From contig NZ_BMGL01000006.1 in assembly GCF_014640175.1 (NCBI RefSeq), positions 1 through 64,000 of the forward strand: a stretch of 64,000 bases of DNA. The letters are read 5' to 3'. Shown here piece by piece: positions 38,037 to 47,536 of the stretch. Numbering within the stretch: position 1 is the stretch's first letter; each line of letters starts with the position of its first letter. Under the pieces are notes generated by a model that was not told where the DNA came from, searched no databases, and worked only from the letters and a program-made list of their open reading frames with translations. The translations under genes were made by a program, and so were the position numbers. The stretch comes from Psychroflexus salis. GTDB lineage: Bacteria; Bacteroidota; Bacteroidia; Flavobacteriales; Flavobacteriaceae.

Positions 38037-38468
38037 TTAATTTACGAATTGGTTTTTGGTATCTTCTGCAGCACGATGACCGCTTTCCATATCACTAATT
38101 TGAATATTTAAGGCTTTTACACTAATTTGTATTTCAATAATGGATAAGACTAAAGAAATCATTAATAAAACTAAGGAAATTCCAAAAATAACACTTCCAA
38201 TATCAATCCAAGATTCGTATAAAGCAAACATACTTACTACACAGAGTAAAAGTGAAACAATACCAAAAAGCTGCATATTTTTTATTAAGCTTACGCGCTT
38301 CTTTAAATTAGTAATCTGCGCTTTAATATTTTGGTTTGGTGCTGCTTTATATTGTTTATATAAATTCCGAATAAGTCCAGCAATGGTTAAAAAGCGATTG
38401 GTATAAGCTAATAAAAGTAGAGATATTGCAGGGAAAAGTAAAGCTGGGGTTGTTAAAGAAATTTCCAT
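38037..38468 (-). CDS. DUF2721 membrane protein
   Basis: A 143-residue protein beginning MEISLTTPALLFPAISLLLL, typical of DUF2721; the longer frame from 38528 overlaps tamL and is not favoured. Helix 1 is followed by a positively charged cytosolic loop with LIRNLYKQY and QITNLKKRVSLIKNMQ, then two further helices and a polar tail. Function unknown. It sits 10 bp after tamL and 25 bp before lnt, so it is probably co-expressed with envelope-assembly genes. Confidence 0.83.
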   Translation of the reverse strand: MEISLTTPALLFPAISLLLLAYTNRFLTIAGLIRNLYKQYKAAPNQNIKAQITNLKKRVSLIKNMQLFGIVSLLLCVVSMFALYESWIDIGSVIFGISLVLLMISLVLSIIEIQISVKALNIQISDMESGHRAAEDTKNQFVN

Positions 38469-38478
38469 AATATTAAAT

Positions 38479-40740
38479 TTAAAAAGGATATCCAATTGCG
38501 AAGTTAAGCACAGGTTGGTCGTATTCAAAATTCCAATTTTGAGCAGGATTTTTTAAAGGTGCTGCTAAATCGAACCGAATAACAAAACCCGTAATATCTA
38601 CACGTAATCCAAGACCAGATGAAAAGCCAAATTCTTCTGCAAAAGATGAAGTAAATTTTCCACCGGGTAAAGCAGGGTTTTCATTCATAAGCCACACATT
38701 ACCTGCATCGGTAAATACAGCTCCATAAATGTATTCAAAAATAGGAAAACGATATTCTATATTCGCTTCTAAGCGAATATCTCCTGCTTGATCGAAAAAG
38801 GAAGTTATACCTTCTTCTGGCTCATAAACTCCTGGTCCTAAAGAACGTATACCAAAACCTCGAACACTGTATGGACCACCCGAAAAATACTGCTTTACAA
38901 ATGGCAAAGAAGTAGAGTTTCCATAAGGTAAACCTACACCTGCAAACAAGCGAGTAACTAATTTATTCCCATGTTTGTTAAAGGCAAAATGTTGTCTAAA
39001 ATCGAAATCTGCTTTTACAAATTGGGCATACTCTAAGTTTAAGAAAGTTTGTGGTCTTTCGCCTGAACCTGTAATAAAATCAATACTGTTTCCTGCTGTT
39101 TCAAAATTAAAATTAAAATAAACTCCATCGCTTTTTAATTGGTCGGGTATAGCGTTGTAGGTAAAAGAATAGGTTAGACCTGCAATAAATTGCTGTTCAA
39201 AACTTCTTCTTAAAAACGGATTGTTTTCTAAAATTTCTTCAAAAGCATTACTGGTATTTTGTAAACTTAAATATTCTAAATTAATGGGTGTAATGCTATG
39301 GTTTACATACGTATTCCCTTCCCATGAATAGCCAAAAGAAGTATTAACTGAACTTAAAGTATAAAGATTAGTTCGATCTAATACATCTAAACCTAAACCT
39401 ATATTTGTTTTAGGAACTGCATATTTAAACCTTGAGCTTACATCGATAGGAAATAACAATCTTGGTAAACTTAAATTACCTCGCAAGCCTAACTGAAGAC
39501 TACTTAAATCATCTTGGTTGCCTCCTAAAAACTGACGTTCGTAACCTACACTTGCATTAAGTCTTAACTCTTCGCCAGATTTAAAAAGATTTCTATTAAT
39601 ATATGTCAAGCCCAAACTAGGACCTGCAAAATTATTCGATTTGGTTACCGCCTGAATTTCGAAACGAAGAGAACGTTTATTTAATGGTGAGAGATAAATT
39701 TTAGCATTGAGAAATCGATTGTTTTGCTGTGCTAAACTATCTACTTCTTCATATTCAATATTTACAAATTTATAGGTGTTTAAATTTCCTAATCTACGGC
39801 TTGTATTTTTCGAAAGGCTTGGCTGATATACATTTCCTTCTTCAATTAAAATGAATGGACGCAAACGTTTGGGCTTAAAATATAAACTATCTTGGTAAAA
39901 ATTTATGCCTTCAAGCCTTGTCGACTTTAAATTTTTAGTTTCTGTATTTAAACTTACATTTGGGTACACATCTACTTGATGAATTGTATATGGAATTAAA
40001 GCTTCTGCTGGCACTTCATTTTTTAGCCGTAAATACAAATCGTATTTATGATTTTTGTATTGATTGGTATCGGCTTCAAATAAAATAAAATTTGAACTGA
40101 AGTTGTAATATCCTTTTTCTTTTAAAAAAGAATGAATACGCTCTCGCTCTGCCTTCATTTTACTTAAATCGAATTTAGAAGATTTGGTAATTAAGCTATT
40201 GGTAATTGCTAGTTGAATATCTTTAAAAATAGCCAAACTGTCGGCCTGTGCTGAATCAAGTTGAAATGAGTTTAAGGTATATGCTTTTTTTAATTGAATT
40301 TGATAGCTTATCGATTTATGGCGTTTACTAGAATCGATTTTAATTTTATGCGAAATTTCACTAGAAAAATGACCTAAATTTTCAAGTCTATTTCGAATTA
40401 TTTTTTTTGTGTTTTCTATATCTACATCACTAAAATATACAGGATCTTCTCCTACTTGTTTGTAGAAGAATTTACTTAAAAAACCTGGTTTTTCTTCTTG
40501 CATTTTATAATAAAAATGCAATCCAGGTCGCATCCATAAAGAAGTAGAATTGGGTTTTGGAAACAAAACTTCATTTACTTGTTGCTGCAAATACTTTTGG
40601 TTTGTTAAATCTGCTTCAGTCTGTAAATCAATTGTTCCTTTGGTGTACAAATAAGCATTTTCTGGCATGTACTTTTTTACAGCACAGGCATTAAGTAAAC
40701 TTAGTATGGCTACAATAAAAAGTAGTTTAACTTTATTCAT
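38479..40740 (-). CDS. tamL: Lipidated TamA-like outer-membrane protein (TamL)
   Basis: A 753-residue Omp85-family protein. Unlike proteobacterial TamA it starts with a lipoprotein signal peptide, lipobox SLLNAC with Cys19. The N-terminal half contains POTRA-like repeats (for instance near residues 100-190 and 190-265); the C-terminal half is a 16-strand-type beta barrel, with the family motif SGGPYSVRGFG (the VRGF/VRGY loop) and a final Phe in NFAIGYPF. Bacteroidota carry such lipidated TamA partners of TamB. It starts 15 bp after tamB and is almost certainly co-transcribed. The predicted role is insertion or lipid transport at the outer membrane. Confidence 0.9.
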   Translation of the reverse strand: MNKVKLLFIVAILSLLNACAVKKYMPENAYLYTKGTIDLQTEADLTNQKYLQQQVNEVLFPKPNSTSLWMRPGLHFYYKMQEEKPGFLSKFFYKQVGEDPVYFSDVDIENTKKIIRNRLENLGHFSSEISHKIKIDSSKRHKSISYQIQLKKAYTLNSFQLDSAQADSLAIFKDIQLAITNSLITKSSKFDLSKMKAERERIHSFLKEKGYYNFSSNFILFEADTNQYKNHKYDLYLRLKNEVPAEALIPYTIHQVDVYPNVSLNTETKNLKSTRLEGINFYQDSLYFKPKRLRPFILIEEGNVYQPSLSKNTSRRLGNLNTYKFVNIEYEEVDSLAQQNNRFLNAKIYLSPLNKRSLRFEIQAVTKSNNFAGPSLGLTYINRNLFKSGEELRLNASVGYERQFLGGNQDDLSSLQLGLRGNLSLPRLLFPIDVSSRFKYAVPKTNIGLGLDVLDRTNLYTLSSVNTSFGYSWEGNTYVNHSITPINLEYLSLQNTSNAFEEILENNPFLRRSFEQQFIAGLTYSFTYNAIPDQLKSDGVYFNFNFETAGNSIDFITGSGERPQTFLNLEYAQFVKADFDFRQHFAFNKHGNKLVTRLFAGVGLPYGNSTSLPFVKQYFSGGPYSVRGFGIRSLGPGVYEPEEGITSFFDQAGDIRLEANIEYRFPIFEYIYGAVFTDAGNVWLMNENPALPGGKFTSSFAEEFGFSSGLGLRVDITGFVIRFDLAAPLKNPAQNWNFEYDQPVLNFAIGYPF

Positions 40741-40755
40741 TTTCTTGTTTGGTGC

Positions 40756-43700
40756 TTATTTTTTTGGTTCTTCTCGTTTTTTATCTTTTTCTGATGCATT
40801 TTCATCTACTTCATTATCGATAAAAGTTTTCCAAAGTTCTTTAAATCGATTAAACTCTCTGTTAAAAATAAGTGCAATTCCACTAATAAATACCTGACCA
40901 TCAATTACACTTTCATACTCGCTTTTTCTGAAGCCTTTAATTTTCCATCGGCCATCTTCGGTAAGCAAATATTGTACACTTACATTTCCTAATGCTACGT
41001 TAGATTCGCCTGGTCTTAAATCTCCTTCAACATTTACTTGGCTTCCAGCTTCAACAATTAAGCGATCGTTAAGTAATTTTTTTTGTACACTTACATCTAC
41101 ATCGGTTCGGTTATTGCCTTGTCCACTTTGGTAATCGGTATACGAATTTACATCGAAATTTAATTGAATACCTGTATTTCCGGTTAGTTTATTAGCATAA
41201 GTATTTAACTGATCGGACAAGGCTTGGTTAATGTTATTTCTTGCTATGCTAGCCGCTCCACCTTGGCTACCATCACTTCCAGAATTAGGATAAAAACGAT
41301 TTAACACCAGTAAGGAAAAAACATGCTTATTGAGCTCATCTTCTTGTTGATTAATTTGTAAAACTCGATTGTACACAGTTCCATTAATTGCAGCTTTATT
41401 TGCTTCGGGCATATCTAATTTAAAGTTGAGTTCTGGAGAATTAATCTCTCCACCAACATCTAAATACACCTCGAAAGGCAATTGTTGTCGGTATTGATTT
41501 TGTACTGCACTAGATTCTGCTGAAATTTGTGAAGCCATTAAAGAAGATGCAGAAGTTTCTATATTGTAAATAGCTCGAATATCTATATCAGCATTCATAA
41601 GGTCGCCCGACCAAGCTACACTAGAACCTTCAGCAATTTTAAATTGTCTTTTTACTAAATTGTAAAAGTTAAGTTCCAATTGTCCGTTTTTAACTTCGTA
41701 TTTTCCTTGCAAACTCATATCCCCATTTCGAGCCATTTTATACTTTAAATCGCCTCCACCTTGTAATTGAACATAATCTCCTGTTTTTGGGTTAAGTATA
41801 ATTTTTGCTTTTGTAGCTGGATTTATTTTTAGCAATACATCTACTTCAACTTCAGAAATATTAGCGTTATACCGCTCTTGATTGGGTTGCGTAACAATAT
41901 CGTCTGGATTTTTTTTGTTTACAAATAAAACTACACCTTCTCGTTCTATTGTTCCTGCTTGAACTTGTGGCATAATGTAGGTAAAGTCGGTTGTTTCTTT
42001 AAATGCTAACTCACCTTCAATTTTTGGAAAATTTAAACTACCAAGTATTTGTAAATCTGCATCGAAATTTACTTTACCATAATATAAATCATTGTCGTCT
42101 TTAGTCGAGTTGAGTGCTTCAAAATTATCGGCTTTAGCTGTTAATTGAAAATCTGGATTGCTTAAAGATGTTGTTTCTATTTTTCCATCGACTACAAAAG
42201 CATTTTTTTGAATATCGTTCAATTTAAAATTTGAAAAATAAATACCTTCTTTATTAAAATCAATTTGTTCATCTCCTAAGTAAAACAAGGCATTTAAAGA
42301 TTTTACCCGCAATGCTGCATCTTTAAATGCTAAATCGCCTTGATAAGTGAAATCAGTTTCAGTACTATTTAAATTGAAATTCGCCGAAATTTCTCCGCTA
42401 GCATCTGAAATATAATCCGTTGTAAAGGCTTCAATTAATGGAAGATTAAGTTTAGTTAAATTTGCTTGTAAACTATATTTAGGTGTTTCTAAAGATTGGT
42501 TAATCTTAGCTGAAGCTTCAAAATCGACTTGTTCGCCTATTAGATAGAGTTGAAGTTGGTAAGTTTCATCTACAGTAGAACTTGCATTGAGATTTAAGTT
42601 TCCTATGGCATTTTCTAAAATCGATAAGTTTTCAATCTTTAAATCAGATATAAATCCAATTTTCTGAAATGGGTCTACAGCAATTACATCGCCAGAAATG
42701 ATTCCACTAGCAAATTGTTTTTCGGTGTTTAAATAGCTTGTAAATGTAGCTAATTTGAAATCTTTAAAATCTATTCCTAGGTGGTTTTCTTCAATTTCAA
42801 AATTGTTTTTTAAAGCTATATATTGCTGATTACGTGTAATTTCAAAATTGTTGATTCGAATAGATTTTGCATTTACATCTCGATTTATTTTTATAAAATT
42901 GTCTTCAGGAATACGCCAAACTACTTTATTAAGAATTAAATTTTCAGGTTGAATTGAAAAATGTATTTGATCTTCTGTAAAATTTACGTCCGAATGTATA
43001 TCGAAAAATGCTATTTCATCTTTATAAGCTTCAAAATCTAATTGAAACTTTTGGTCTTTAAAAGAACCTGCGAATTTTGTTTTAGCAACATCCAAAACTC
43101 CAGAACTTAAACTTTGAAAACCTAAGTTAAAATCAGCTTGATTGCGAGATGTGTTTAAATTAAAGGCTAAACTGTCTAACTCAATTTCATTGTAATTTAA
43201 TTTAGGTAAGTGTAATTCGGTTTTTAATAATTGTTCTTTTTCCTGAAAGCTTAACTTAAATGATAATGTATCTAGTTTTTGAATTCCTGGCGCAACAACT
43301 TCGGTAATAAAGGGGCTGGCATACAGTTGAAAATCTGCATCTATTTCAACAAAATCTTCTGTATTTGCTTTTGTTTGTTCACCAATAAGTTCAGCTGTAG
43401 ATTCTTTTTGATAATACGATTTTAAATGAGTTTTTAAAGCTTCAACAAAGACACTTGGATGTGCATTGGCTTGAAAATTAGACTGCCAAAATCTAGAATT
43501 GCTAGTAAATATGGTTTCTTGTTGGTTTACTTTTACATTTAAATCGATACTAGGTACATGGTAAGCATCTTGTTCATGAACCACCAATGTGCTATCCATT
43601 TTAGATTTAAATTCAAATTGATTGGTGTTTCCAGAAAACTGAGCACTAAATTTGGTCTTAGCTCGAATATTTCGTGGAGTTATACCTAATTTTTTAAAAT

Positions 43701-45834
43701 TTGCTCCTTGTAAATCCAATTGTAAATTGGCTGTTGGATTAATGCTATCGAGTACAATGTCGCTTTGCGCTAAAAACCGTATATCTTTATGGTCGAGACC
43801 TAAATTAAATTCCACATTTTTGTAATCTAATTTGCCCGAAAATTGCAAATCAGATAAATCGAAATCAGCATAATTTAATTTTTTAAACTTAGAATTAACT
43901 TCACCTTTTAAAGCTAACCAATCTTTTCCTTCAACATTAGCGTTGAGTTGCCAACTAACAGGAGCTAAATTAGGTTGATTAAATAAACTTCCTAAATCCA
44001 TTTCTACCAAGGCTAAATCTATGCTTAGCTTAATTTTATCTTGCTGTTGAAAATCTGCCGAAAGCTTTATTTCTCCTTCTGGAATTTGCAAGCTGCTTTG
44101 CGTTTGAAAACTTTGTAAACTACCATTGGCATAACCCGACAATTGAAGCCATTCTGGACTGTTGAAACTTTGCTCTTCTAACTCAATAAATTTTGAAATA
44201 TCTTTTTTAGTAGTTGTAAAATTTATTTTATTTAATTGATATTGAAGTTTGTCAACATTTAAAAAAGCATTTAAATTTCCACTCGCTTTAAGCTCAGTTG
44301 AAGCCCAGTTTAACTGAAACTTGTCTAGCTGAAGTTGTTGGGTATTGCCTTGAGATTTTAAGCCTAATTGTATCGGATTTTTGGCTGCTTCATCTACGTA
44401 AGCTATTTTTCCTAAGGCAGGATAAATTTGAATAAATTCTGCTAAATTTAAGTTCGCATTAAAATTTAAGTTAGACTTTTCAAATAAGCTTGGGTCTTGA
44501 ATAAATTGTGCTAAATTTTTAAAAGTGAAGTTTACTTTTCCTGCTAAATTATTCTTTGGCGTCTTTAATTGCAGTGCATCAATCTTCAACTTATTCGGAT
44601 TGAGTTGAAAATTGAAAGCAAACTGTTGAAGTTTAAATCCGCTGGCTTCTGTTAAGTTTAATTTGTTAATTTGAAAACGTGCTTTTTCATTTTTGTTGAA
44701 ATTGAAATCGCTTACATTAAAGTTAAAATCTTGAATACGAATGTTCTTATGGTTGAAACCTTTTTTTGATGTTGGTTGATTCCCCTCTTGGTAATTAATG
44801 GCATTGTTTGTAAAAGCTAAGCCATTTATTTCAATTTGAAGATTTGGCCAAGAGAAACTGTTTTCTAATGAATTTTCTTTTTTTACTTGCTCATCTTGTA
44901 TTTCGGGCAATTGCAATTGAATAGTTGAATTGGCTAAAACTATATTTTTCAGTTTAAACTCAGATGAATTGGCATTAGCAAAAGCTTCATTAAGCTGAAA
45001 ATCGGTTAAATTAGCTTGGTATTGTACTTTTTCATTAAAATCTTGATAAACTAAGTTTACCTTATCAAAAATTAATCTATCCAATTGAAAAATGGGAAGT
45101 TGTTCAGAAGCTTCATCTTTTAATTTTTCTTCTTGAGTTGCTAATTTGCCGTTTTGTTCTTTTGCTTCTGTTTTATGTTGAATATACTTAATTTGAGAAT
45201 TGGAAAGTTTCCATTCGTTTAAATGAAAGTCTAATTCTTCTAAATCAAATTTTTCGAAAATAAGTTCTAAATCTTCAATTTGAACGGAAGCATTTTGGCC
45301 TTCAATTGCATCTTTATAACTCAATTGAATATTGTTTAAGTTGATGCTTCCTATACTAAAAAGGTAAGTTGTTGTATTTTCTTCTGCTGTATTTTCTTCA
45401 TTAGCAAAAGCATCAATAATGTATTGGTAATTGAAATTTTTTGACTCATTTCGATTAATATTAGCCACGAGACCACTCCAATGAAGGTTTTTTAAACGAA
45501 TTTTATTTTGCTGAAAAATGGGTAAAATAGCAACATTCAATTCTAAACTTTCAGAATATATTAAAGTATCTTGAGCTTGGTCTTCAAGGTAAATTTCATT
45601 AATTACTAAGTTTCCATTAAAACTCAAGTAAAATTTTTCAATGTGAAAAGTTGTGCCGATTTGCTCGCTAACATAGTTGGTTACTTTTTCTACAACGATA
45701 TTTTGTCCCCACGGACTGCGAATAAATAAAACCAAAAGCACAAAAACTAAAAGCAATATGAAAAAGCTTTTTAGAAGCAAACGAAGAATTCGTTTAAGTG
45801 ATTTTTTTTTAATTTTATTTTTTTTGACGTTCAC
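40756..45834 (-). CDS. tamB: TamB/AsmA-like inner-to-outer membrane bridge protein
   Basis: A giant protein of about 1692 residues: one N-terminal transmembrane helix (about residues 21-39) after a Lys-rich cytosolic start, then a very long beta-helical groove with repetitive hydrophobic beta strands, and the C-terminal TamB (DUF490) domain in the last 400 residues, with repeats of the GxLKIN/GxLxF type. There is no ATG in the first 60 codons; the frame opens at a TTG at 45852 and I prefer the GTG at 45834, which leaves the usual Lys-rich N terminus. It forms a bridge with TamL in other Bacteroidota and is thought to move lipids or assist outer-membrane protein assembly. Confidence 0.9.
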   Translation of the reverse strand: MNVKKNKIKKKSLKRILRLLLKSFFILLLVFVLLVLFIRSPWGQNIVVEKVTNYVSEQIGTTFHIEKFYLSFNGNLVINEIYLEDQAQDTLIYSESLELNVAILPIFQQNKIRLKNLHWSGLVANINRNESKNFNYQYIIDAFANEENTAEENTTTYLFSIGSINLNNIQLSYKDAIEGQNASVQIEDLELIFEKFDLEELDFHLNEWKLSNSQIKYIQHKTEAKEQNGKLATQEEKLKDEASEQLPIFQLDRLIFDKVNLVYQDFNEKVQYQANLTDFQLNEAFANANSSEFKLKNIVLANSTIQLQLPEIQDEQVKKENSLENSFSWPNLQIEINGLAFTNNAINYQEGNQPTSKKGFNHKNIRIQDFNFNVSDFNFNKNEKARFQINKLNLTEASGFKLQQFAFNFQLNPNKLKIDALQLKTPKNNLAGKVNFTFKNLAQFIQDPSLFEKSNLNFNANLNLAEFIQIYPALGKIAYVDEAAKNPIQLGLKSQGNTQQLQLDKFQLNWASTELKASGNLNAFLNVDKLQYQLNKINFTTTKKDISKFIELEEQSFNSPEWLQLSGYANGSLQSFQTQSSLQIPEGEIKLSADFQQQDKIKLSIDLALVEMDLGSLFNQPNLAPVSWQLNANVEGKDWLALKGEVNSKFKKLNYADFDLSDLQFSGKLDYKNVEFNLGLDHKDIRFLAQSDIVLDSINPTANLQLDLQGANFKKLGITPRNIRAKTKFSAQFSGNTNQFEFKSKMDSTLVVHEQDAYHVPSIDLNVKVNQQETIFTSNSRFWQSNFQANAHPSVFVEALKTHLKSYYQKESTAELIGEQTKANTEDFVEIDADFQLYASPFITEVVAPGIQKLDTLSFKLSFQEKEQLLKTELHLPKLNYNEIELDSLAFNLNTSRNQADFNLGFQSLSSGVLDVAKTKFAGSFKDQKFQLDFEAYKDEIAFFDIHSDVNFTEDQIHFSIQPENLILNKVVWRIPEDNFIKINRDVNAKSIRINNFEITRNQQYIALKNNFEIEENHLGIDFKDFKLATFTSYLNTEKQFASGIISGDVIAVDPFQKIGFISDLKIENLSILENAIGNLNLNASSTVDETYQLQLYLIGEQVDFEASAKINQSLETPKYSLQANLTKLNLPLIEAFTTDYISDASGEISANFNLNSTETDFTYQGDLAFKDAALRVKSLNALFYLGDEQIDFNKEGIYFSNFKLNDIQKNAFVVDGKIETTSLSNPDFQLTAKADNFEALNSTKDDNDLYYGKVNFDADLQILGSLNFPKIEGELAFKETTDFTYIMPQVQAGTIEREGVVLFVNKKNPDDIVTQPNQERYNANISEVEVDVLLKINPATKAKIILNPKTGDYVQLQGGGDLKYKMARNGDMSLQGKYEVKNGQLELNFYNLVKRQFKIAEGSSVAWSGDLMNADIDIRAIYNIETSASSLMASQISAESSAVQNQYRQQLPFEVYLDVGGEINSPELNFKLDMPEANKAAINGTVYNRVLQINQQEDELNKHVFSLLVLNRFYPNSGSDGSQGGAASIARNNINQALSDQLNTYANKLTGNTGIQLNFDVNSYTDYQSGQGNNRTDVDVSVQKKLLNDRLIVEAGSQVNVEGDLRPGESNVALGNVSVQYLLTEDGRWKIKGFRKSEYESVIDGQVFISGIALIFNREFNRFKELWKTFIDNEVDENASEKDKKREEPKK

Positions 45835-45852
45835 AGCATTAATAAAAATCAA

Positions 45853-46140
45853 AAATACAGGAAAGAAAGCCTAGAAAATAATTTTGATGTTTAATTTCTG
45901 TTAATATGGTTTAAATGAAGTATTATGATGCGTTTTGATAGTAGAAAATACAACTCATGTAAATGAGATGCGTAGAACAAATTAAAATCCCTTTTAGAAA
46001 CATTAACTTATAACTAAAAGATTTTTCTAGAGCTTAAAAGCATTTATAACCACAATTTTATGTGCTGAAGAAATTTTGGTGATTTATTTTTACGAAACAA
46101 AATAAATTTAGAAAATAGACTAAGTGTGGACTAAAACTAA
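45853..46140. other. Intergenic region upstream of tamB
   Basis: About 290 bp between tamB and the tRNA-Ser terminator. It is AT-rich, has no ORF of note and no RNA gene that I can see. A tamB promoter must lie here, but no exact TAnnTTTG box is visible close to the start. Confidence 0.5.
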
Positions 46141-46185
46141 AATAAAAAAAACCCTAACAAATTGGTTTACAACTGATAGGGTTTT
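46141..46185 (-). terminator. Terminator after tRNA-Ser
   Basis: A 9-bp stem (46148-46156 with 46177-46185) with a 20-base loop; on the minus strand it is followed by a run of T. Confidence 0.7.
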
Positions 46186-46192
46186 AATAAAG

Positions 46193-46277
46193 CGGAGAAA
46201 GAGGGATTCGAACCCCCGGAGGTGTGACCCTCAACAGTTTTCAAGACTGCCGCATTCGACCACTCTGCCATTTCTCC
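46193..46277 (-). tRNA. tRNA-Ser (TGA)
   Basis: On the minus strand the 85-nt cloverleaf has acceptor GGAGAAA paired with TTTCTCC, anticodon loop TTGAAAA (anticodon TGA), a long class II variable arm and T loop TTCGAAT. Discriminator base G; CCA not encoded. Confidence 0.96.
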
Positions 46278-46446
46278 AAGCAAGCTATCGCTTTTGCGGT
46301 TGCAAATATACATCCCTTTTTTAATTTACAAAATATATTTAAAGAGTTTAATTAGAAGTTTTTGCATTTCATAAATTTAATTATAAATTTAAAAGGCATT
46401 ACACAAAAACACAGTACATTAGTAGCCATTAAATTAAAAAAAATTC

Positions 46447-47478
46447 ATGAAAAATACAGTTTCAATTGCTTTACTCTCAATTTTATTAATAGCTTGTAGC
46501 AGTCAACCTAAAGAGACAACTAAAAACACAGCAGATGTCTCTCCTACTCCTTATGCAGAAAGTATTCAGATAAATGAGCTTCAAGAGTATTTATTCGAAA
46601 TTTCTTCAGATGCCTATCAAGGAAGAGATACTGGAGAAGAAGGGCAAAAAAAAGCTGCTCAGTTTTTAAAGAATTACTATGTTGAAAATGGTATTGCTCC
46701 TGGGAACGCTAATTCTTATTTTCAAGAAATACCAAGTAGTTTTTTTAACGAGCGTTTTCCTGATTCAGAAAATGTTTTAGCATTTATTGAAGGTAGTGAA
46801 AAACCAGAAGAAATTGTAGTTCTTACTGCACATTACGACCATGTTGGTGTAGATGAAGATGGAAATATTTACAACGGTGCGGACGATGATGGATCTGGTA
46901 CGGTAGCTTTAATGGAAATGGCAGAAGCTTTTCAATTAGCAAAAAATGAAGGAAATGGACCTAAGAGAAGTATTTTAATTTTACATGTTACTGCCGAAGA
47001 AAAAGGGCTGTTGGGATCAAAATTCTACACAGAAAACCCAATCTATCCACTAGAAAATACGGTTAATAATCTAAATATTGACATGATTGGTAGAGTTGAT
47101 ACCAACTACAGCACTAAGCCAGAAAACGAACAAGATTACATCTACTTAATTGGTGCCGACCGTTTAAGTTCAGAATTGCATGATTTAGCAATTAAGCAAA
47201 ACCAAACATACACAAATTTAGAATTAGATTTTACGTATAACGCTGAAGATGAGCCTATGCGATTGTATTATCGCAGCGATCATTATAATTTTGCTAAAAA
47301 TAACATTCCTTCTATATTCTTTTTTAGCGGTTTACATGAAGATTATCACCAACCCACGGATACTGCTGATAAAATTGATTTTGAATTACTTCAAAAGCGT
47401 ACCCAATTGGTATTTTATATTGCCTGGGAAGTGGCAAATCGCGAAGAGCGATTAGTTGTAGATGTTGCTATTGAATAA
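46447..47478 (+). CDS. M28-family aminopeptidase lipoprotein
   Basis: A 343-residue lipoprotein (lipobox LIAC, Cys17). The catalytic domain is M28 with the two-zinc ligand set: His in TAHYDHVG, bridging Asp in YNGADDDGSG, the catalytic Glu pair in TAEEKGLLGS, Asp in NIDMIGR and His in DYHQPTDTAD. This indicates an aminopeptidase or glutaminyl-peptide-type peptidase working in the periplasm or on the cell surface. It is separated by a bidirectional terminator from a convergent M14 peptidase, so the two secreted peptidases are neighbours. Confidence 0.92.
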   Translation: MKNTVSIALLSILLIACSSQPKETTKNTADVSPTPYAESIQINELQEYLFEISSDAYQGRDTGEEGQKKAAQFLKNYYVENGIAPGNANSYFQEIPSSFFNERFPDSENVLAFIEGSEKPEEIVVLTAHYDHVGVDEDGNIYNGADDDGSGTVALMEMAEAFQLAKNEGNGPKRSILILHVTAEEKGLLGSKFYTENPIYPLENTVNNLNIDMIGRVDTNYSTKPENEQDYIYLIGADRLSSELHDLAIKQNQTYTNLELDFTYNAEDEPMRLYYRSDHYNFAKNNIPSIFFFSGLHEDYHQPTDTADKIDFELLQKRTQLVFYIAWEVANREERLVVDVAIE

Positions 47479-47495
47479 TTAGATGAAACACCATT

Positions 47496-47534
47496 AAAAA
47501 CTCCAGCTTGTTTAAATAAGCTGGAGTTTTTTTT
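47496..47534. terminator. Bidirectional terminator between two peptidase genes
   Basis: A perfect 14-bp stem (47496-47509 with 47518-47531) with A and T runs on both sides. Confidence 0.88.
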
Positions 47535-47536
47535 AG

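Noticed and set aside
46124-46324. Plus-strand ORF of 66 codons
   Set aside because: It runs through the complement of tRNA-Ser and its terminator; composition and position show it is a chance frame.
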